From positions 1 through 64,000 of the forward strand of contig JADFDQ010000009.1 in NCBI GenBank assembly GCA_018262705.1: DNA of 64,000 nucleotides, in the 5' to 3' direction. Source of the DNA: Xanthomonas sp. GTDB taxonomy: Bacteria; Pseudomonadota; Gammaproteobacteria; Xanthomonadales; Xanthomonadaceae. Shown here piece by piece: positions 37,433 through 47,464 of this stretch. How positions within the stretch are numbered: position 1 is the first letter of the stretch; each line of letters begins with the position of its first letter. The notes beneath the pieces are model-generated. The model was not told the origin of the DNA. It was given only the letters and a program-made list of their open reading frames with translations, and did no database searches. A program made the translations under genes and the position numbers.

Positions 37433-37777
37433 TCAGCCCTTGTCGTGGGCGGCGTGCAGCATGGTGTCCAGCGCCAGATTCGAGTGCGCGTAGGCACCGC
37501 CGGCGCGCATCTCTGCGGCGACCCAGATCGCCTCCATGATCTGCGCCTCGCTGGCACCGTGCTTGAGCGCCTCGGCGGTGTGGCCCTTGATGCAGTACGG
37601 GCACTGCGTGGTGTGCGCCACCGCCACCGCGATCAGCTGCTTGGTGACGTTGGCTAGGGCGCCGTCGGCGAACACCGCGGCGCTGAAGTTGCGGAACGCT
37701 TCCAGCTGCTTGGGCGCCAACTCGCGGCGCTTGCGCGACAACTCGCCGCCGGGCGGCGGATACATTGCGTTGTCCAT
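37433..37777 (-). CDS. carboxymuconolactone decarboxylase/AhpD-family protein
   Basis: The 114-residue helical protein has the AhpD-like core at about 45-90 with the CxxC pair in AHTTQCPYCIKGHTAEALK and the nearby acidic and His residues of the peroxidase-type relay. AIWVAAEMRAGGAYAHSN is also common in this family. Members range from alkylhydroperoxidase partners to true decarboxylases; the CPYC motif favours a thiol-based antioxidant role. No ahpC or catabolic gene is adjacent. It lies convergent to the glycosyltransferase gene. Confidence 0.82.
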   Translation of the reverse strand: MDNAMYPPPGGELSRKRRELAPKQLEAFRNFSAAVFADGALANVTKQLIAVAVAHTTQCPYCIKGHTAEALKHGASEAQIMEAIWVAAEMRAGGAYAHSNLALDTMLHAAHDKG

Positions 37778-37855
37778 GGTCTATCTCGCTTCGAGAACTC
37801 TTTGGCGAGTGTGCGGTTGGCGCCGTGTGCGTCGCGTGAGCGCGTGCCGCGAATT

Positions 37856-38671
37856 TCAGCGGTGGCGATTGATCGCATCGCGCAGCTCGCGCGCCGCCTC
37901 GGCGGCGGTTTCGGCGTAGCCGTCACCGCGCGAGGCGTACAGGATGCCGCGCGAGGAGTTGATCATCAGCCCGGTGCCGTCTGCCGTCTTGCCGTTCTTC
38001 ACCACCGCTTCGACGTCGCCGCCCTGCGCGCCCACGCCGGGGATCAACAGCGGCATCTCGCCAACGATGTTGCGAATGACCTTCAGCTCTTCCGGGAAGG
38101 TGGCGCCGACCACCAGCGCGCAGTTGCCGTCCGCGTTCCAGTCGTTGGCAATGGTGCGGGCGATGAGCTGGTACAGCGGCTGGCCATCGACGAGCAGTTC
38201 TTGGAAGTCGCGCGCGCCGGGATTGGAGGTGTGGCAGAGGAACACGCAGCCACGGTCGTTGTACTCCAAAAACGGCTGCGCGGAATCCTTGCCCATGTAT
38301 GGATTCAGGGTGACGGCATCGGCGCCGAAACGCTCGAACGCCTCGCAGGCGTATTGCTTCGCGGTGCTGCCGATGTCGCCGCGTTTGGCATCCAGAATCA
38401 CCGGCACGTCCGGGTGTTCGGCATTGATATGCGCGATCAAGCGCTGCAGCGCGGCTTCGCCGTGGTTGTGCGCGGCGAAATAGGCAATTTGCGGTTTGAA
38501 CGCGCAGGCGTACTGCGCGGTGGCGTCAACGATATCGCGGCAAAACGCGAACAGCGCGTCGTCGTCGTCGACGAAACGATCCGGAAATTTCGCCGGGTTG
38601 GGGTCAAGTCCGACGCAAACCAGCGAATCGGCTTGCTGCCAGCGGTTGCGGAGTTTATCGATGAAAGCCAT
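37856..38671 (-). CDS. pyrF: orotidine 5'-phosphate decarboxylase, long (type 2) form
   Basis: PyrF makes UMP from OMP. The 271-residue product belongs to the longer group common in Actinobacteria and xanthomonads. [28 protein letters not shown] and the catalytic [19 protein letters not shown] (Lys and Asp tetrad) are visible, with [16 protein letters not shown] and [11 protein letters not shown] for phosphate binding. The start at 38671 has GGAGG four bases upstream; the slightly longer frame begins in the dispersed repeat. Confidence 0.95.
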   Translation of the reverse strand: MAFIDKLRNRWQQADSLVCVGLDPNPAKFPDRFVDDDDALFAFCRDIVDATAQYACAFKPQIAYFAAHNHGEAALQRLIAHINAEHPDVPVILDAKRGDIGSTAKQYACEAFERFGADAVTLNPYMGKDSAQPFLEYNDRGCVFLCHTSNPGARDFQELLVDGQPLYQLIARTIANDWNADGNCALVVGATFPEELKVIRNIVGEMPLLIPGVGAQGGDVEAVVKNGKTADGTGLMINSSRGILYASRGDGYAETAAEAARELRDAINRHR

Positions 38672-38686
38672 TTGTCCTCCGTTTTC

Positions 38687-38764
38687 GTAGGAGCGCACCG
38701 AAGTCGTAGACCGAGGGGCGCGATCCGGTTCGCGGTATGTCGCGCCCCTTTGGTGCGCTCCTAC
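38687..38764. repeat. dispersed palindromic repeat, GTAGGAGCGCAC family, copy 2
   Basis: The ends GTAGGAGCGCACC and GGTGCGCTCCTAC are exact inverted copies, with a second inverted pair GAGGGGCGCGA / TCGCGCCCCT inside. The left arm carries extra bases (AAGTCGTAGACC), so pairing is less perfect than in the copy at 14655. It fills the gap between ettA and pyrF. Confidence 0.88.
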
Positions 38765-38771
38765 GATTTCG

Positions 38772-40436
<1,665 letters not shown>

Positions 40437-40537
40437 GGGGGGTTGAGATCCAGCTTGGGATGGCGCAAGTCATGCACACGGACGCTGCCGGCACCTGCAC
40501 CGGCAAGCGTCGCATGCTGTATTCAAGGAAACGGGGA

Positions 40538-40593
40538 ATTATAGCGTTTGCTCCCGTCGAAGACGGGCCGATAACGCGCAAAGACGCTAAAAT
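40538..40593. promoter_or_regulatory. divergent -10 boxes between ettA and glyA
   Basis: A perfect TATAAT reads leftward at 40538-40543, about 102 bases before ettA. TAAAAT reads rightward at 40588-40593, 31 bases before glyA. Neither has a convincing -35. Nothing else is recognised in the 187-base gap; no glycine or SAM riboswitch is evident. Confidence 0.4.
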
Positions 40594-40623
40594 CGGGTTC
40601 CCAACGACACTCTGGAGCTGCGG

Positions 40624-41892
40624 ATGTATTCCCGTGCCGACACATTGGCTGCTTTCGATCCCGAACTGGCCAAGGCCATCGCCGATGAAAATCGCCGCCA
40701 GGAAGATCACGTCGAGCTGATCGCCTCCGAGAACTACGCCAGCCCGCGGGTGATGGAAGCGCAGGGCAGCCAGCTCACCAACAAGTACGCCGAAGGCTAC
40801 CCGGGCAAGCGCTACTACGGCGGCTGCGAATACGTGGACGTCGCCGAGCAGCTGGCCATCGACCGCTGCAAGCAGCTGTTCGGCGCCGATTATGCGAACG
40901 TGCAGCCGCATTCCGGCTCGCAGGCGAACCAGGCGGTGTACTTCGCGCTGCTGCAGCCGGGCGACACCATCCTCGGCATGTCGCTGGCGCACGGCGGCCA
41001 CCTGACCCACGGCGCCAAGGTCAACGCCTCCGGCAAGCTGTTCAACGCGATCCAGTACGGCGTCGACGACGCCGGCCTGATCGACTACGACGAAGTGGAG
41101 CGCTTGGCGCTGGAGCACAAGCCGAAGATGGTCGTGGCCGGCTTCTCCGCCTATTCGCAGGTCGTCGACTGGGCGCGCTTCCGCGCCATCGCCGACAAGG
41201 TGGGCGCCTACCTGTTCGTGGACATGGCGCACGTGGCCGGCCTGATCGCAGCCGGCGTGTACCCCAGCCCGGTGCCGCACGCACACGTCGTCACCTCCAC
41301 CACCCACAAGACCCTGCGCGGCCCGCGCGGCGGGATCATCGTCGCCAGCCGCGCGGCGATGGGCGATGCGGCGGAAGAAATCGAGAAGAAGCTGCAGTCC
41401 ATCGTGTTCCCCGGCATCCAAGGTGGTCCGCTGATGCACGTGATCGCGGCCAAGGCGGTGGCGTTCAAGGAAGCGCTGGAGCCGGCGTTCAAGGACTACC
41501 AGCAGCAGGTCGTGAAGAACGCGCAGGCGATGGCGAAGGTCATCATCGCCCGCGGCTACAAGATCGTCTCCGGCGGCACCCGGAACCACCTGATGCTGGT
41601 GGACATGATCGGCAAGGACGTCAGCGGCAAGCAGGCCGAAGAGGCGCTGGGCCGCGCACATATCACCGTCAACAAGAACTCGGTGCCGAACGACCCGCGC
41701 AAACCGTTTGTCACTTCGGGCCTGCGCATCGGCACACCGGCGGTGACCACCCGTGGCTATAAAGAAGCCGATTGCGTGGCGCTGGCCGAGTGGATTTGCG
41801 ACGTACTGGACAACCCGACCGACGACAACGTGATTGCCGGCGTGCGCGGCAATGTTGAACTGCAGTGCAAGCAGTTCCCGGTGTATGGCTGA
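40624..41892 (+). CDS. glyA: serine hydroxymethyltransferase
   Basis: GlyA interconverts serine and glycine and supplies one-carbon units to folate. The 422-residue PLP enzyme has [53 protein letters not shown] and the PLP-lysine segment [16 protein letters not shown]. The ATG has GGAG six bases before it. The stop is followed by a C/T-rich repeat and then nrdR, a usual glyA-nrdR-rib order. Confidence 0.98.
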   Translation: MYSRADTLAAFDPELAKAIADENRRQEDHVELIASENYASPRVMEAQGSQLTNKYAEGYPGKRYYGGCEYVDVAEQLAIDRCKQLFGADYANVQPHSGSQANQAVYFALLQPGDTILGMSLAHGGHLTHGAKVNASGKLFNAIQYGVDDAGLIDYDEVERLALEHKPKMVVAGFSAYSQVVDWARFRAIADKVGAYLFVDMAHVAGLIAAGVYPSPVPHAHVVTSTTHKTLRGPRGGIIVASRAAMGDAAEEIEKKLQSIVFPGIQGGPLMHVIAAKAVAFKEALEPAFKDYQQQVVKNAQAMAKVIIARGYKIVSGGTRNHLMLVDMIGKDVSGKQAEEALGRAHITVNKNSVPNDPRKPFVTSGLRIGTPAVTTRGYKEADCVALAEWICDVLDNPTDDNVIAGVRGNVELQCKQFPVYG

Positions 41893-41903
41893 GAATCATC
41901 CAC

Positions 41904-41967
41904 TGCTTCCGGCTTCCGGTCCCCGGTTCCCGGTTTCCGGTTTCCGGTTTCCGGTCCCCGATCCCCA
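41904..41967. repeat. CCGGTTCCCGGTTT-type repeat between glyA and nrdR
   Basis: Units of CCGGTTTCCGG and CCGGTCCCC are repeated across the whole gap, with three tandem copies of GGTTTCC in the middle. The unit matches the right arm of the element in purL. The repeat ends three bases before the nrdR ATG, leaving no Shine-Dalgarno sequence there. Confidence 0.85.
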
Positions 41968-41970
41968 CTG

Positions 41971-42537
41971 ATGCATTGCCCCTTTTGCCAGCACGATGAC
42001 ACCCGCGTGATTGATTCGCGGGTGTCCGAAGACGGCGCAACGATTCGCCGCAGGCGCGGTTGCGAGGCCTGCGGCGAGCGATTTTCCACCTTGGAAATGA
42101 TCGAGCTGAAATTGCCGGTCATCATCAAAACCGATGGTCGGCGCGAAGCCTTCGATGCGCGCAAAGTGCGGGTGGGGTTTGACCGTGCGCTGCAAAAGCG
42201 GGCGGTATCGGAAGAGAAAATCGAAGCGGCGGTGCGCGCAGTGGTGCACCAGCTGCGCATGACCACCGAGCGCGAAATCGAATCGCGACGGGTCGGCGGC
42301 TTTGTGATGGATGAACTGCGCAAGCTCGATCACGTGGGCTATGTGCGGTTTGCCTCGGTGTACCGCAGCTTCGAAGACGTGGCCGATTTCCGCGAAGAGC
42401 TCGACCGGCTGGAACACGACTTGCCGAGCGAAGGCCAACTGCCGCTGCTGGGCGATGACGCTGTCAAAAAGGGGGCGGAGCCGCTGTTGAGGCGTGCGGA
42501 TGCAAAAACCGCAAAGGAGCGAGAAAAGCGACCATGA
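41971..42537 (+). CDS. nrdR: transcriptional repressor NrdR
   Basis: NrdR senses ATP/dATP and represses ribonucleotide reductase genes. The 188-residue protein has a zinc ribbon ([28 protein letters not shown]), an ATP-cone (about 48-138; [34 protein letters not shown]) and a C-terminal tail some 20-30 residues longer than usual. No ribosome site is visible; the bases before ATG are a C-rich repeat. It overlaps ribD by four bases. No ribonucleotide reductase gene is in the window. Confidence 0.95.
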   Translation: MHCPFCQHDDTRVIDSRVSEDGATIRRRRGCEACGERFSTLEMIELKLPVIIKTDGRREAFDARKVRVGFDRALQKRAVSEEKIEAAVRAVVHQLRMTTEREIESRRVGGFVMDELRKLDHVGYVRFASVYRSFEDVADFREELDRLEHDLPSEGQLPLLGDDAVKKGAEPLLRRADAKTAKEREKRP

Positions 42538-43628
42538 CCACCTTCTCCGTCACCGACCACGTCCTGATGGCGCGCGCGCTGCGACTGGCCGAACGCGGCG
42601 CCTACACCACCCGTCCCAACCCGATGGTGGGCTGCGTGCTTGCGCATGGCGACGAGGTGGTCGGCGAAGGCTGGCACCAGCGCAAGGGCGGCCCGCACGC
42701 GGAGATCGATGCGCTGCAAATGGCGGGCGCGCGTGCGCGCGGCGCGACCGCCTACGTCACGCTGGAACCCTGCGCGCACACCGGCACGACCGGCCCCTGC
42801 ACCGAAGCCCTGATCGGCGCGGGCGTGGCGCGGGTGGTGGCGGCCATGCGCGATCCGTTTCCGAAGGTTGACGGTGCCGGTTTCGATCGCCTGCGTGCGG
42901 CAGGGATTGCGACCGAATCGGGTTTGATGGAAGCGCAGGCGCGTGAACTCAACTGCGGATTCATCACCCGGATGGAGCGCGGCCGGCCGTGGCTGCGGGT
43001 GAAGCTTGCGACCACTTTGGATGGACGTACGGCCACCGAAGCCGGCGACTCGAAATGGATCAGCGGCGAGGCGGCGCGACGCGATGTGCAGCGCTGGCGC
43101 GCGCGCAGCGGGGCGCTGCTGACCGGCGCCGGCACCGTGCTGGCCGACGACCCGCATCTGACCGTACGACTCGACGAAGGCGTCGATTTCGTGCCGCCGC
43201 TGCGGGTGGTGCTCGATCCGGGACTGGCCACCGTTGCACGCGGCCACGTGCGCGAGGGCGATGCGCCAACGCTGTACCTGCACGCGCCGGATGCGAAAGT
43301 GCCGCGCGGGCTGGAGATCGACCACGTCGCCGTTCCGGTGGACAAGGGCCGCTTCGATCCCGGCGCTGTGCTGCAGTTGCTTGGTTCGCGCGCGATCAAC
43401 GAAGTTCAGATGGAAGCCGGCGCGACCCTTGCCGGGGCGTTCCTTGATGCCGGCCTGGTGGACGAGCTGCTGCTGTACGTGGCGCCGGTGCTGCTGGGGC
43501 CGCGCGCGCGGCCGCTGTTCGACGGGTTGCACATCGATGCGATGGCGCAGCGGCTGAAAATGCGCAGGATCGACAGCACGGTGGTCGGCGAAGATTTTCG
43601 GCTGCAGCTGCGGCCCGAGAGAAACTGA
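42534..43628 (+). CDS. ribD: bifunctional riboflavin deaminase/reductase RibD
   Basis: RibD catalyses the second and third steps of riboflavin synthesis from the GTP cyclohydrolase product. The 364-residue protein has a zinc deaminase domain (about 1-145; [32 protein letters not shown]) and a reductase domain (about 148-360; [46 protein letters not shown]). It overlaps nrdR by four bases and ribE by one, so the three are coupled. Confidence 0.97.
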   Translation: MTTFSVTDHVLMARALRLAERGAYTTRPNPMVGCVLAHGDEVVGEGWHQRKGGPHAEIDALQMAGARARGATAYVTLEPCAHTGTTGPCTEALIGAGVARVVAAMRDPFPKVDGAGFDRLRAAGIATESGLMEAQARELNCGFITRMERGRPWLRVKLATTLDGRTATEAGDSKWISGEAARRDVQRWRARSGALLTGAGTVLADDPHLTVRLDEGVDFVPPLRVVLDPGLATVARGHVREGDAPTLYLHAPDAKVPRGLEIDHVAVPVDKGRFDPGAVLQLLGSRAINEVQMEAGATLAGAFLDAGLVDELLLYVAPVLLGPRARPLFDGLHIDAMAQRLKMRRIDSTVVGEDFRLQLRPERN

Positions 43629-44227
43629 TGTTCACCGGGCTGATTGCGGGCGTGGGCCGACTGCGCTTCCGCGCAGCGCGCGGCGGCGATGCGCGCATTA
43701 GCGTCGATGCGGGCAGTCTGCCGTTTGCTGACGTGCAACTGGGCGAAAGCATCGCGGTCAACGGCTGCTGCCTGACCGTGGTCGAATTCGATGCGACCTC
43801 GTTCGCAGTCGATGCCTCCAACGAAACCCTGGCACTCACCACGTTGGGCCAACTGGCCGTCGGTGCGCCGCTGAATCTGGAACGCGCCATGCGCCCCACC
43901 GACCGCCTGGGCGGGCATCTGGTCAGCGGCCACGTCGATGGACTGGCGACCGCCGTGCGGCGCTGGGCCGATGCGCGCGCGGTGCGCTGGCGCTTCGAGC
44001 TGGCCAAGCCGCTGCTGCGCTATATCGCGCACAAAGGCTCGGTGTGCGTGGATGGCGTCAGCTTGACGGTGAACGCGGTGGACGCCGCAGGCTTCGAGGT
44101 TGCGCTGATTCCGCATACCGTCGAACACACGGTCTTCCATGCGCTGCAACTGGGCATGCAAGTGAATATCGAAGTGGATCTGCTGGCGCGCTACGTCGAG
44201 CGCTTGCTGGCGACGAACAACCGGTAG
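43628..44227 (+). CDS. ribE: riboflavin synthase alpha chain
   Basis: This enzyme dismutates two molecules of 6,7-dimethyl-8-ribityllumazine to riboflavin. The 199-residue protein begins with the canonical [10 protein letters not shown] and has two lumazine-binding repeats, SIAVNGCCLTVVEFD and SVCVDGVSLTVNAVD, each after a matching strand set. GGHLVSGHVDG is also conserved. The ATG overlaps the ribD TGA by one base. A dispersed repeat separates it from ribBA. Confidence 0.96.
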   Translation: MFTGLIAGVGRLRFRAARGGDARISVDAGSLPFADVQLGESIAVNGCCLTVVEFDATSFAVDASNETLALTTLGQLAVGAPLNLERAMRPTDRLGGHLVSGHVDGLATAVRRWADARAVRWRFELAKPLLRYIAHKGSVCVDGVSLTVNAVDAAGFEVALIPHTVEHTVFHALQLGMQVNIEVDLLARYVERLLATNNR

Positions 44228-44228
44228 C

Positions 44229-44301
44229 TGTCATTCCGGCGAAAGCCGGAATCCAGCATTTCGAATCTAACCACTGGATCCCGGCCTGCGCCGGGATGAC
44301 G
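44229..44301. repeat. dispersed inverted repeat, ATTCCGGC family, copy 2
   Basis: It begins GTCATTCCGGCGAAAGCCGG and ends CCTGCGCCGGGATGACG, nearly the same as the copy at 14131 but with a different central part. Two internal hairpins and inverted outer ends give the REP-pair layout. It fills the gap between ribE and ribBA and starts within a few bases of the ribE stop. Confidence 0.87.
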
Positions 44302-44311
44302 AGTAAGCACA

Positions 44312-45418
44312 ATGACATTTGCAAGCATCCCTGAACTCCTCGACGAACTTCGCGCCGGCCGCATGATCGTGGTGGTGGACGACGAAGACCGCGAGAACGA
44401 AGGCGACCTGATCATGGCCGCCGAACTGGTCAAACCGTCCGACATCAATTTCATGGTGACCCACGCCCGCGGGCTGGTCTGCCTGTCGCTGAACCGCGAG
44501 CGCTGCGCGCAGTTGGGCTTGAACCCGATGGTGCGCGACAACACCTCGCTGCACCACACCAACTTCACCGTCAGTATCGAAGCCGCCGAAGGCGTGACGA
44601 CCGGCATCAGCGCGTATGACCGTGCGCATACCGTGCGCATGGCGGTGCGGCCGGATGCCAAACCGGAAGATCTGAGCCAGCCCGGCCACATCTTCCCGCT
44701 GATGGCGCAGCCGGGCGGCGTGCTCAGTCGCGCTGGGCATACCGAAGCCACGGCGGATCTGGCGCTGCTGGCCGGATTTGAGCCGGCCGGGGTGTTGGTG
44801 GAAATTCTCAACGAGGATGGCAGCATGGCGCGCCGTCCGCAGTTGGAGGTGTTTGCGCGCGAACATGGCTTGAAGATTGGCTCGATCGAAGACCTGATTC
44901 GCTATCGCCTCGAAACCGAACACACCGTCGAGCGCATCGACAGCCGCAGCATCGACACCGACCACGGCAGCTTCACCCTGCACAGCTATCGCGACCGCCT
45001 GAGCCGCGGGTTGCATTACGCGCTGGTGCGCGGCGAGGTGGCAGGAAATGAGCCGGTGCTGGTGCGGGTGCAACTGCAAAACCCGCTGGCCGATGCGCTG
45101 CACTGGCGGCGCGATGATTTTGGCCCGCTGACCGGCGATGTGCTGGCGCTGCTGGCGGCCAGCGAACGCGGTGTGCTGGTGCTGTTGGGCGATGCGCCGG
45201 ATGCCGAGGCCACCTTGGCGCGCATTCGCCAGCAACCGGCGCCAACGGCTTCGAAAGCCGGCGCGCTGGCGCAATGGCGGCGCAACGGCGCCGGCGCGCA
45301 AATCCTGGCCGATCTGGGCGCCCGCCGATTGCGGGTGCTGGGGACGCCGCGACGCCAGATCGGATTGGCCGGCTTCGGGCTGGAGGTCGTGGAAGATGTC
45401 GCGCTGCCGGCGCGGTAA
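44312..45418 (+). CDS. ribB: 3,4-dihydroxy-2-butanone-4-phosphate synthase with degenerate GTP cyclohydrolase II domain (RibBX type)
   Basis: The first 200 residues form a complete RibB with DDEDRENEGDLI, HTNFTVSIEAAEGVTTGISA, DLSQPGHIFPL and GHTEATADLA, making the four-carbon unit of lumazine. Residues about 205-368 resemble GTP cyclohydrolase II, but the three zinc-binding cysteines of that enzyme are absent (the region reads LHWRRDDFGPLTGDVL). Only RibB activity is expected, and a separate ribA must exist elsewhere. Such fusions (RibBX) are known in proteobacteria. No FMN riboswitch is seen upstream. Confidence 0.92.
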   Translation: MTFASIPELLDELRAGRMIVVVDDEDRENEGDLIMAAELVKPSDINFMVTHARGLVCLSLNRERCAQLGLNPMVRDNTSLHHTNFTVSIEAAEGVTTGISAYDRAHTVRMAVRPDAKPEDLSQPGHIFPLMAQPGGVLSRAGHTEATADLALLAGFEPAGVLVEILNEDGSMARRPQLEVFAREHGLKIGSIEDLIRYRLETEHTVERIDSRSIDTDHGSFTLHSYRDRLSRGLHYALVRGEVAGNEPVLVRVQLQNPLADALHWRRDDFGPLTGDVLALLAASERGVLVLLGDAPDAEATLARIRQQPAPTASKAGALAQWRRNGAGAQILADLGARRLRVLGTPRRQIGLAGFGLEVVEDVALPAR

Positions 45419-45448
45419 ACTTCCCGCCCCGTTGTTTCCGGCTCGGCC

Positions 45449-45925
45449 ATGACACATTACGAAGGCAATTTACGAGCTCATCCGGGGGTGCGATTCGCGG
45501 TCCTCGCCGGTCGCTGGCATCCGCGTGTCGTCGATACGCTGGTGGCGGGCGCGTTGGCAACGCTGCGCGACAACGGGGTGGCTGAAGAGTCGATCGACAT
45601 CGTGCGCGTTCCCGGGGCCTGGGAACTGCCGCTGGTCGCGCGCGAACTGGCGCTGGCCGGTCGCCACGCGGCGATCATTGCGCTCGGCTGCGTGGTGCGC
45701 GGCGATACCCGCCACTACGAGGAAGTCGCCGACGGCGCCGCACAGGGGCTGATGCGGGTGGCGCTGGATTCCGGCGTGCCGGTGCTCAACGGCGTGCTGG
45801 CCGTCGAGCTCAAGGAGGATGCGCTGGCGCGCGCCGGCGGCGTGCGCGGCAACAAGGGCGCCGACGTGGCGCTGGCGGCCATCGAAATGGTCGATTTGCA
45901 GTGCAGGTTGGCGGGAGTGTCATGA
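45449..45925 (+). CDS. ribH: 6,7-dimethyl-8-ribityllumazine synthase
   Basis: RibH condenses the products of RibD and RibB in a 60-subunit or smaller shell. The 158-residue protein has [34 protein letters not shown], the phosphate-binding [18 protein letters not shown] and [16 protein letters not shown]. The usual T-E-Q after the VL strand is replaced by [12 protein letters not shown], within family range. It lies 30 bases after ribBA and 43 bases before nusB. Confidence 0.94.
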   Translation: MTHYEGNLRAHPGVRFAVLAGRWHPRVVDTLVAGALATLRDNGVAEESIDIVRVPGAWELPLVARELALAGRHAAIIALGCVVRGDTRHYEEVADGAAQGLMRVALDSGVPVLNGVLAVELKEDALARAGGVRGNKGADVALAAIEMVDLQCRLAGVS

Positions 45926-45968
45926 TGAACGCGAAGCACGACGCATCTTCGGCGCAGGAGTCGAACCG

Positions 45969-46424
45969 ATGAACAGACACCGCAATGACGGCATCGATCC
46001 GGTCGCGCGTTCGCGCTCGCGCCGGCGTGCGCTGCAGGCGCTGTACGCGTGGTCGCTTAGCGGCGGCGATGCGAGTTCGGTGGTGGCGCAGTTCGCCCAC
46101 GAACAGGCGCATGAAGAAGCCGACCTCGAGTATTTCGAGGATCTGGTGCGCGGCGTTCTGCTGCATGCCCCGGAACTGGACACAACGCTGGCGACGCATC
46201 TGGATCGCGGCATCGATACGGTCGATCCGGTCGAGCGCGCCGCGCTGCGGATCGCCGCCTACGAGCTGGTTTACCGCCCGGACGTACCGTATCGGGTAGT
46301 GATCAACGAAGCCATCGATTCCACCAAGCGCTTTGGCTCCGAACACGGCCACACCTACGTCAACGGCGTGCTGGACAAGGTGGCGATCGCGCTGCGTGGA
46401 CTCGAGGCGCAGCGCGCGGGTTGA
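45969..46424 (+). CDS. nusB: transcription antitermination factor NusB
   Basis: NusB with NusE binds boxA of rRNA leaders and prevents premature termination. The 151-residue all-helical protein starts with an Arg-rich segment (ARSRSRRRALQALYAWSLSG), followed by DLVRGVLLHAPELD, PVERAALRIAAYELVYRPDVPYRVVINEAID and FGSEHGHTYVNGVLDKVA, all family marks. The start at 45969 is chosen by family length; an upstream frame overlaps ribH. Confidence 0.96.
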   Translation: MNRHRNDGIDPVARSRSRRRALQALYAWSLSGGDASSVVAQFAHEQAHEEADLEYFEDLVRGVLLHAPELDTTLATHLDRGIDTVDPVERAALRIAAYELVYRPDVPYRVVINEAIDSTKRFGSEHGHTYVNGVLDKVAIALRGLEAQRAG

Positions 46425-46452
46425 GTCGCGCCGGGCTGGCGAAAGGACTGAC

Positions 46453-47388
46453 ATGCGCGAGTTCGATCTGATCGCCCGCATCCGTGAACGCGCGACCGTA
46501 CGCGGCGATGTGGTGCTGGGCATCGGCGACGACTGTGCGCTGCTGGAAGTGCCGTCGGGCCTGCTACTGGCGATCACCTCGGACACGCTCAACGACGGCG
46601 TCCATTTCCCGCCGGAGACCACGCCGTTCGACGTGGGCTGGAAGGCGCTGGCGGTGAATCTGTCGGATTTGGCGGCGATGGGTGCAACGCCTGCGTGGTG
46701 CACGCTGGCGCTGGCCTTGCCCGAGGCCAGCGCTGGATTCATCGACGGCTTCCTGGATGGATTTTTCGCGCTGGCTCGCCAACATGGCGTCGCCCTGATC
46801 GGCGGCGACACCACCGCCGGCCCGCTGTCGATCAACGTCACCGCGCACGGCTTCATCGAGCCGGGCAAGGCCCTGCGCCGCGCCGGGGCGCGGATTGGCG
46901 ACGACGTCTGGGTCAGCGGCACGCTGGGCGATGCCGCCGGCGCGCTGGCGCAATGGCAGGCGGGCATGAACGTTGCGCCGGCGTTGCGAGCACGCCTCGA
47001 CCGTCCGACGCCGCGCCTTGATCTGGGGCGCGCGCTGCGCGGTGTTGCCAGCAGTTGCATCGATATTTCCGATGGCCTGCTGGCCGATCTTGGCCATATC
47101 TGCCGCGCCAGCGGGGTGGGCGCGCAGCTGGACGTCGAAACCTTGCCGGCCAGCGCCGCGCTGCGCAATGCCTTCGATGTCCAGGCGCGGCATGCGCTGC
47201 AAGCCGCCGGCGGCGACGATTACGAGCTGTGCTTCACGGCAGCGGCCGAACAGCGCGAACGGCTGGCGGCGTTGGTCGCGGCGCTGACCCTGCCTTTGCA
47301 CCGGATCGGTCGGATCGTCGCTGGCGATGCGGTGGCCTGCGCTGGCGTCGCGGTCGGGGTCAGGGGCTACCAGCACTTCGATCATTGA
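46453..47388 (+). CDS. thiL: thiamine-monophosphate kinase
   Basis: ThiL makes thiamine pyrophosphate, the active coenzyme, from thiamine phosphate and ATP. The 311-residue protein has GDVVLGIGDDCALLEVP, the metal-binding TSDTLNDGVHF, KALAVNLSDLAAMGATP, GGDTTAGPLSINVTAHG and ISDGLLADLGHI. Position after nusB is conserved among gammaproteobacteria. The start ATG at 46453 has AAAGGA upstream. Confidence 0.96.
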   Translation: MREFDLIARIRERATVRGDVVLGIGDDCALLEVPSGLLLAITSDTLNDGVHFPPETTPFDVGWKALAVNLSDLAAMGATPAWCTLALALPEASAGFIDGFLDGFFALARQHGVALIGGDTTAGPLSINVTAHGFIEPGKALRRAGARIGDDVWVSGTLGDAAGALAQWQAGMNVAPALRARLDRPTPRLDLGRALRGVASSCIDISDGLLADLGHICRASGVGAQLDVETLPASAALRNAFDVQARHALQAAGGDDYELCFTAAAEQRERLAALVAALTLPLHRIGRIVAGDAVACAGVAVGVRGYQHFDH

Positions 47389-47464
47389 CCGGGCGGGGTC
47401 GGCCATCGCCGGGTGCCAACGCCGGGTTTGATGCCTCCGGGCACGATTGCGCTACTCTCGCCAC

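Noticed and set aside
40437-40623. Glycine or SAM-type riboswitch before glyA
   Set aside because: The gap is short and shows only weak hairpins and -10-like boxes, without conserved aptamer motifs.
44312-44312. FMN riboswitch upstream of ribBA or ribD
   Set aside because: The gap before ribBA is a dispersed repeat and ribD overlaps nrdR; none of the conserved RFN element segments is visible.
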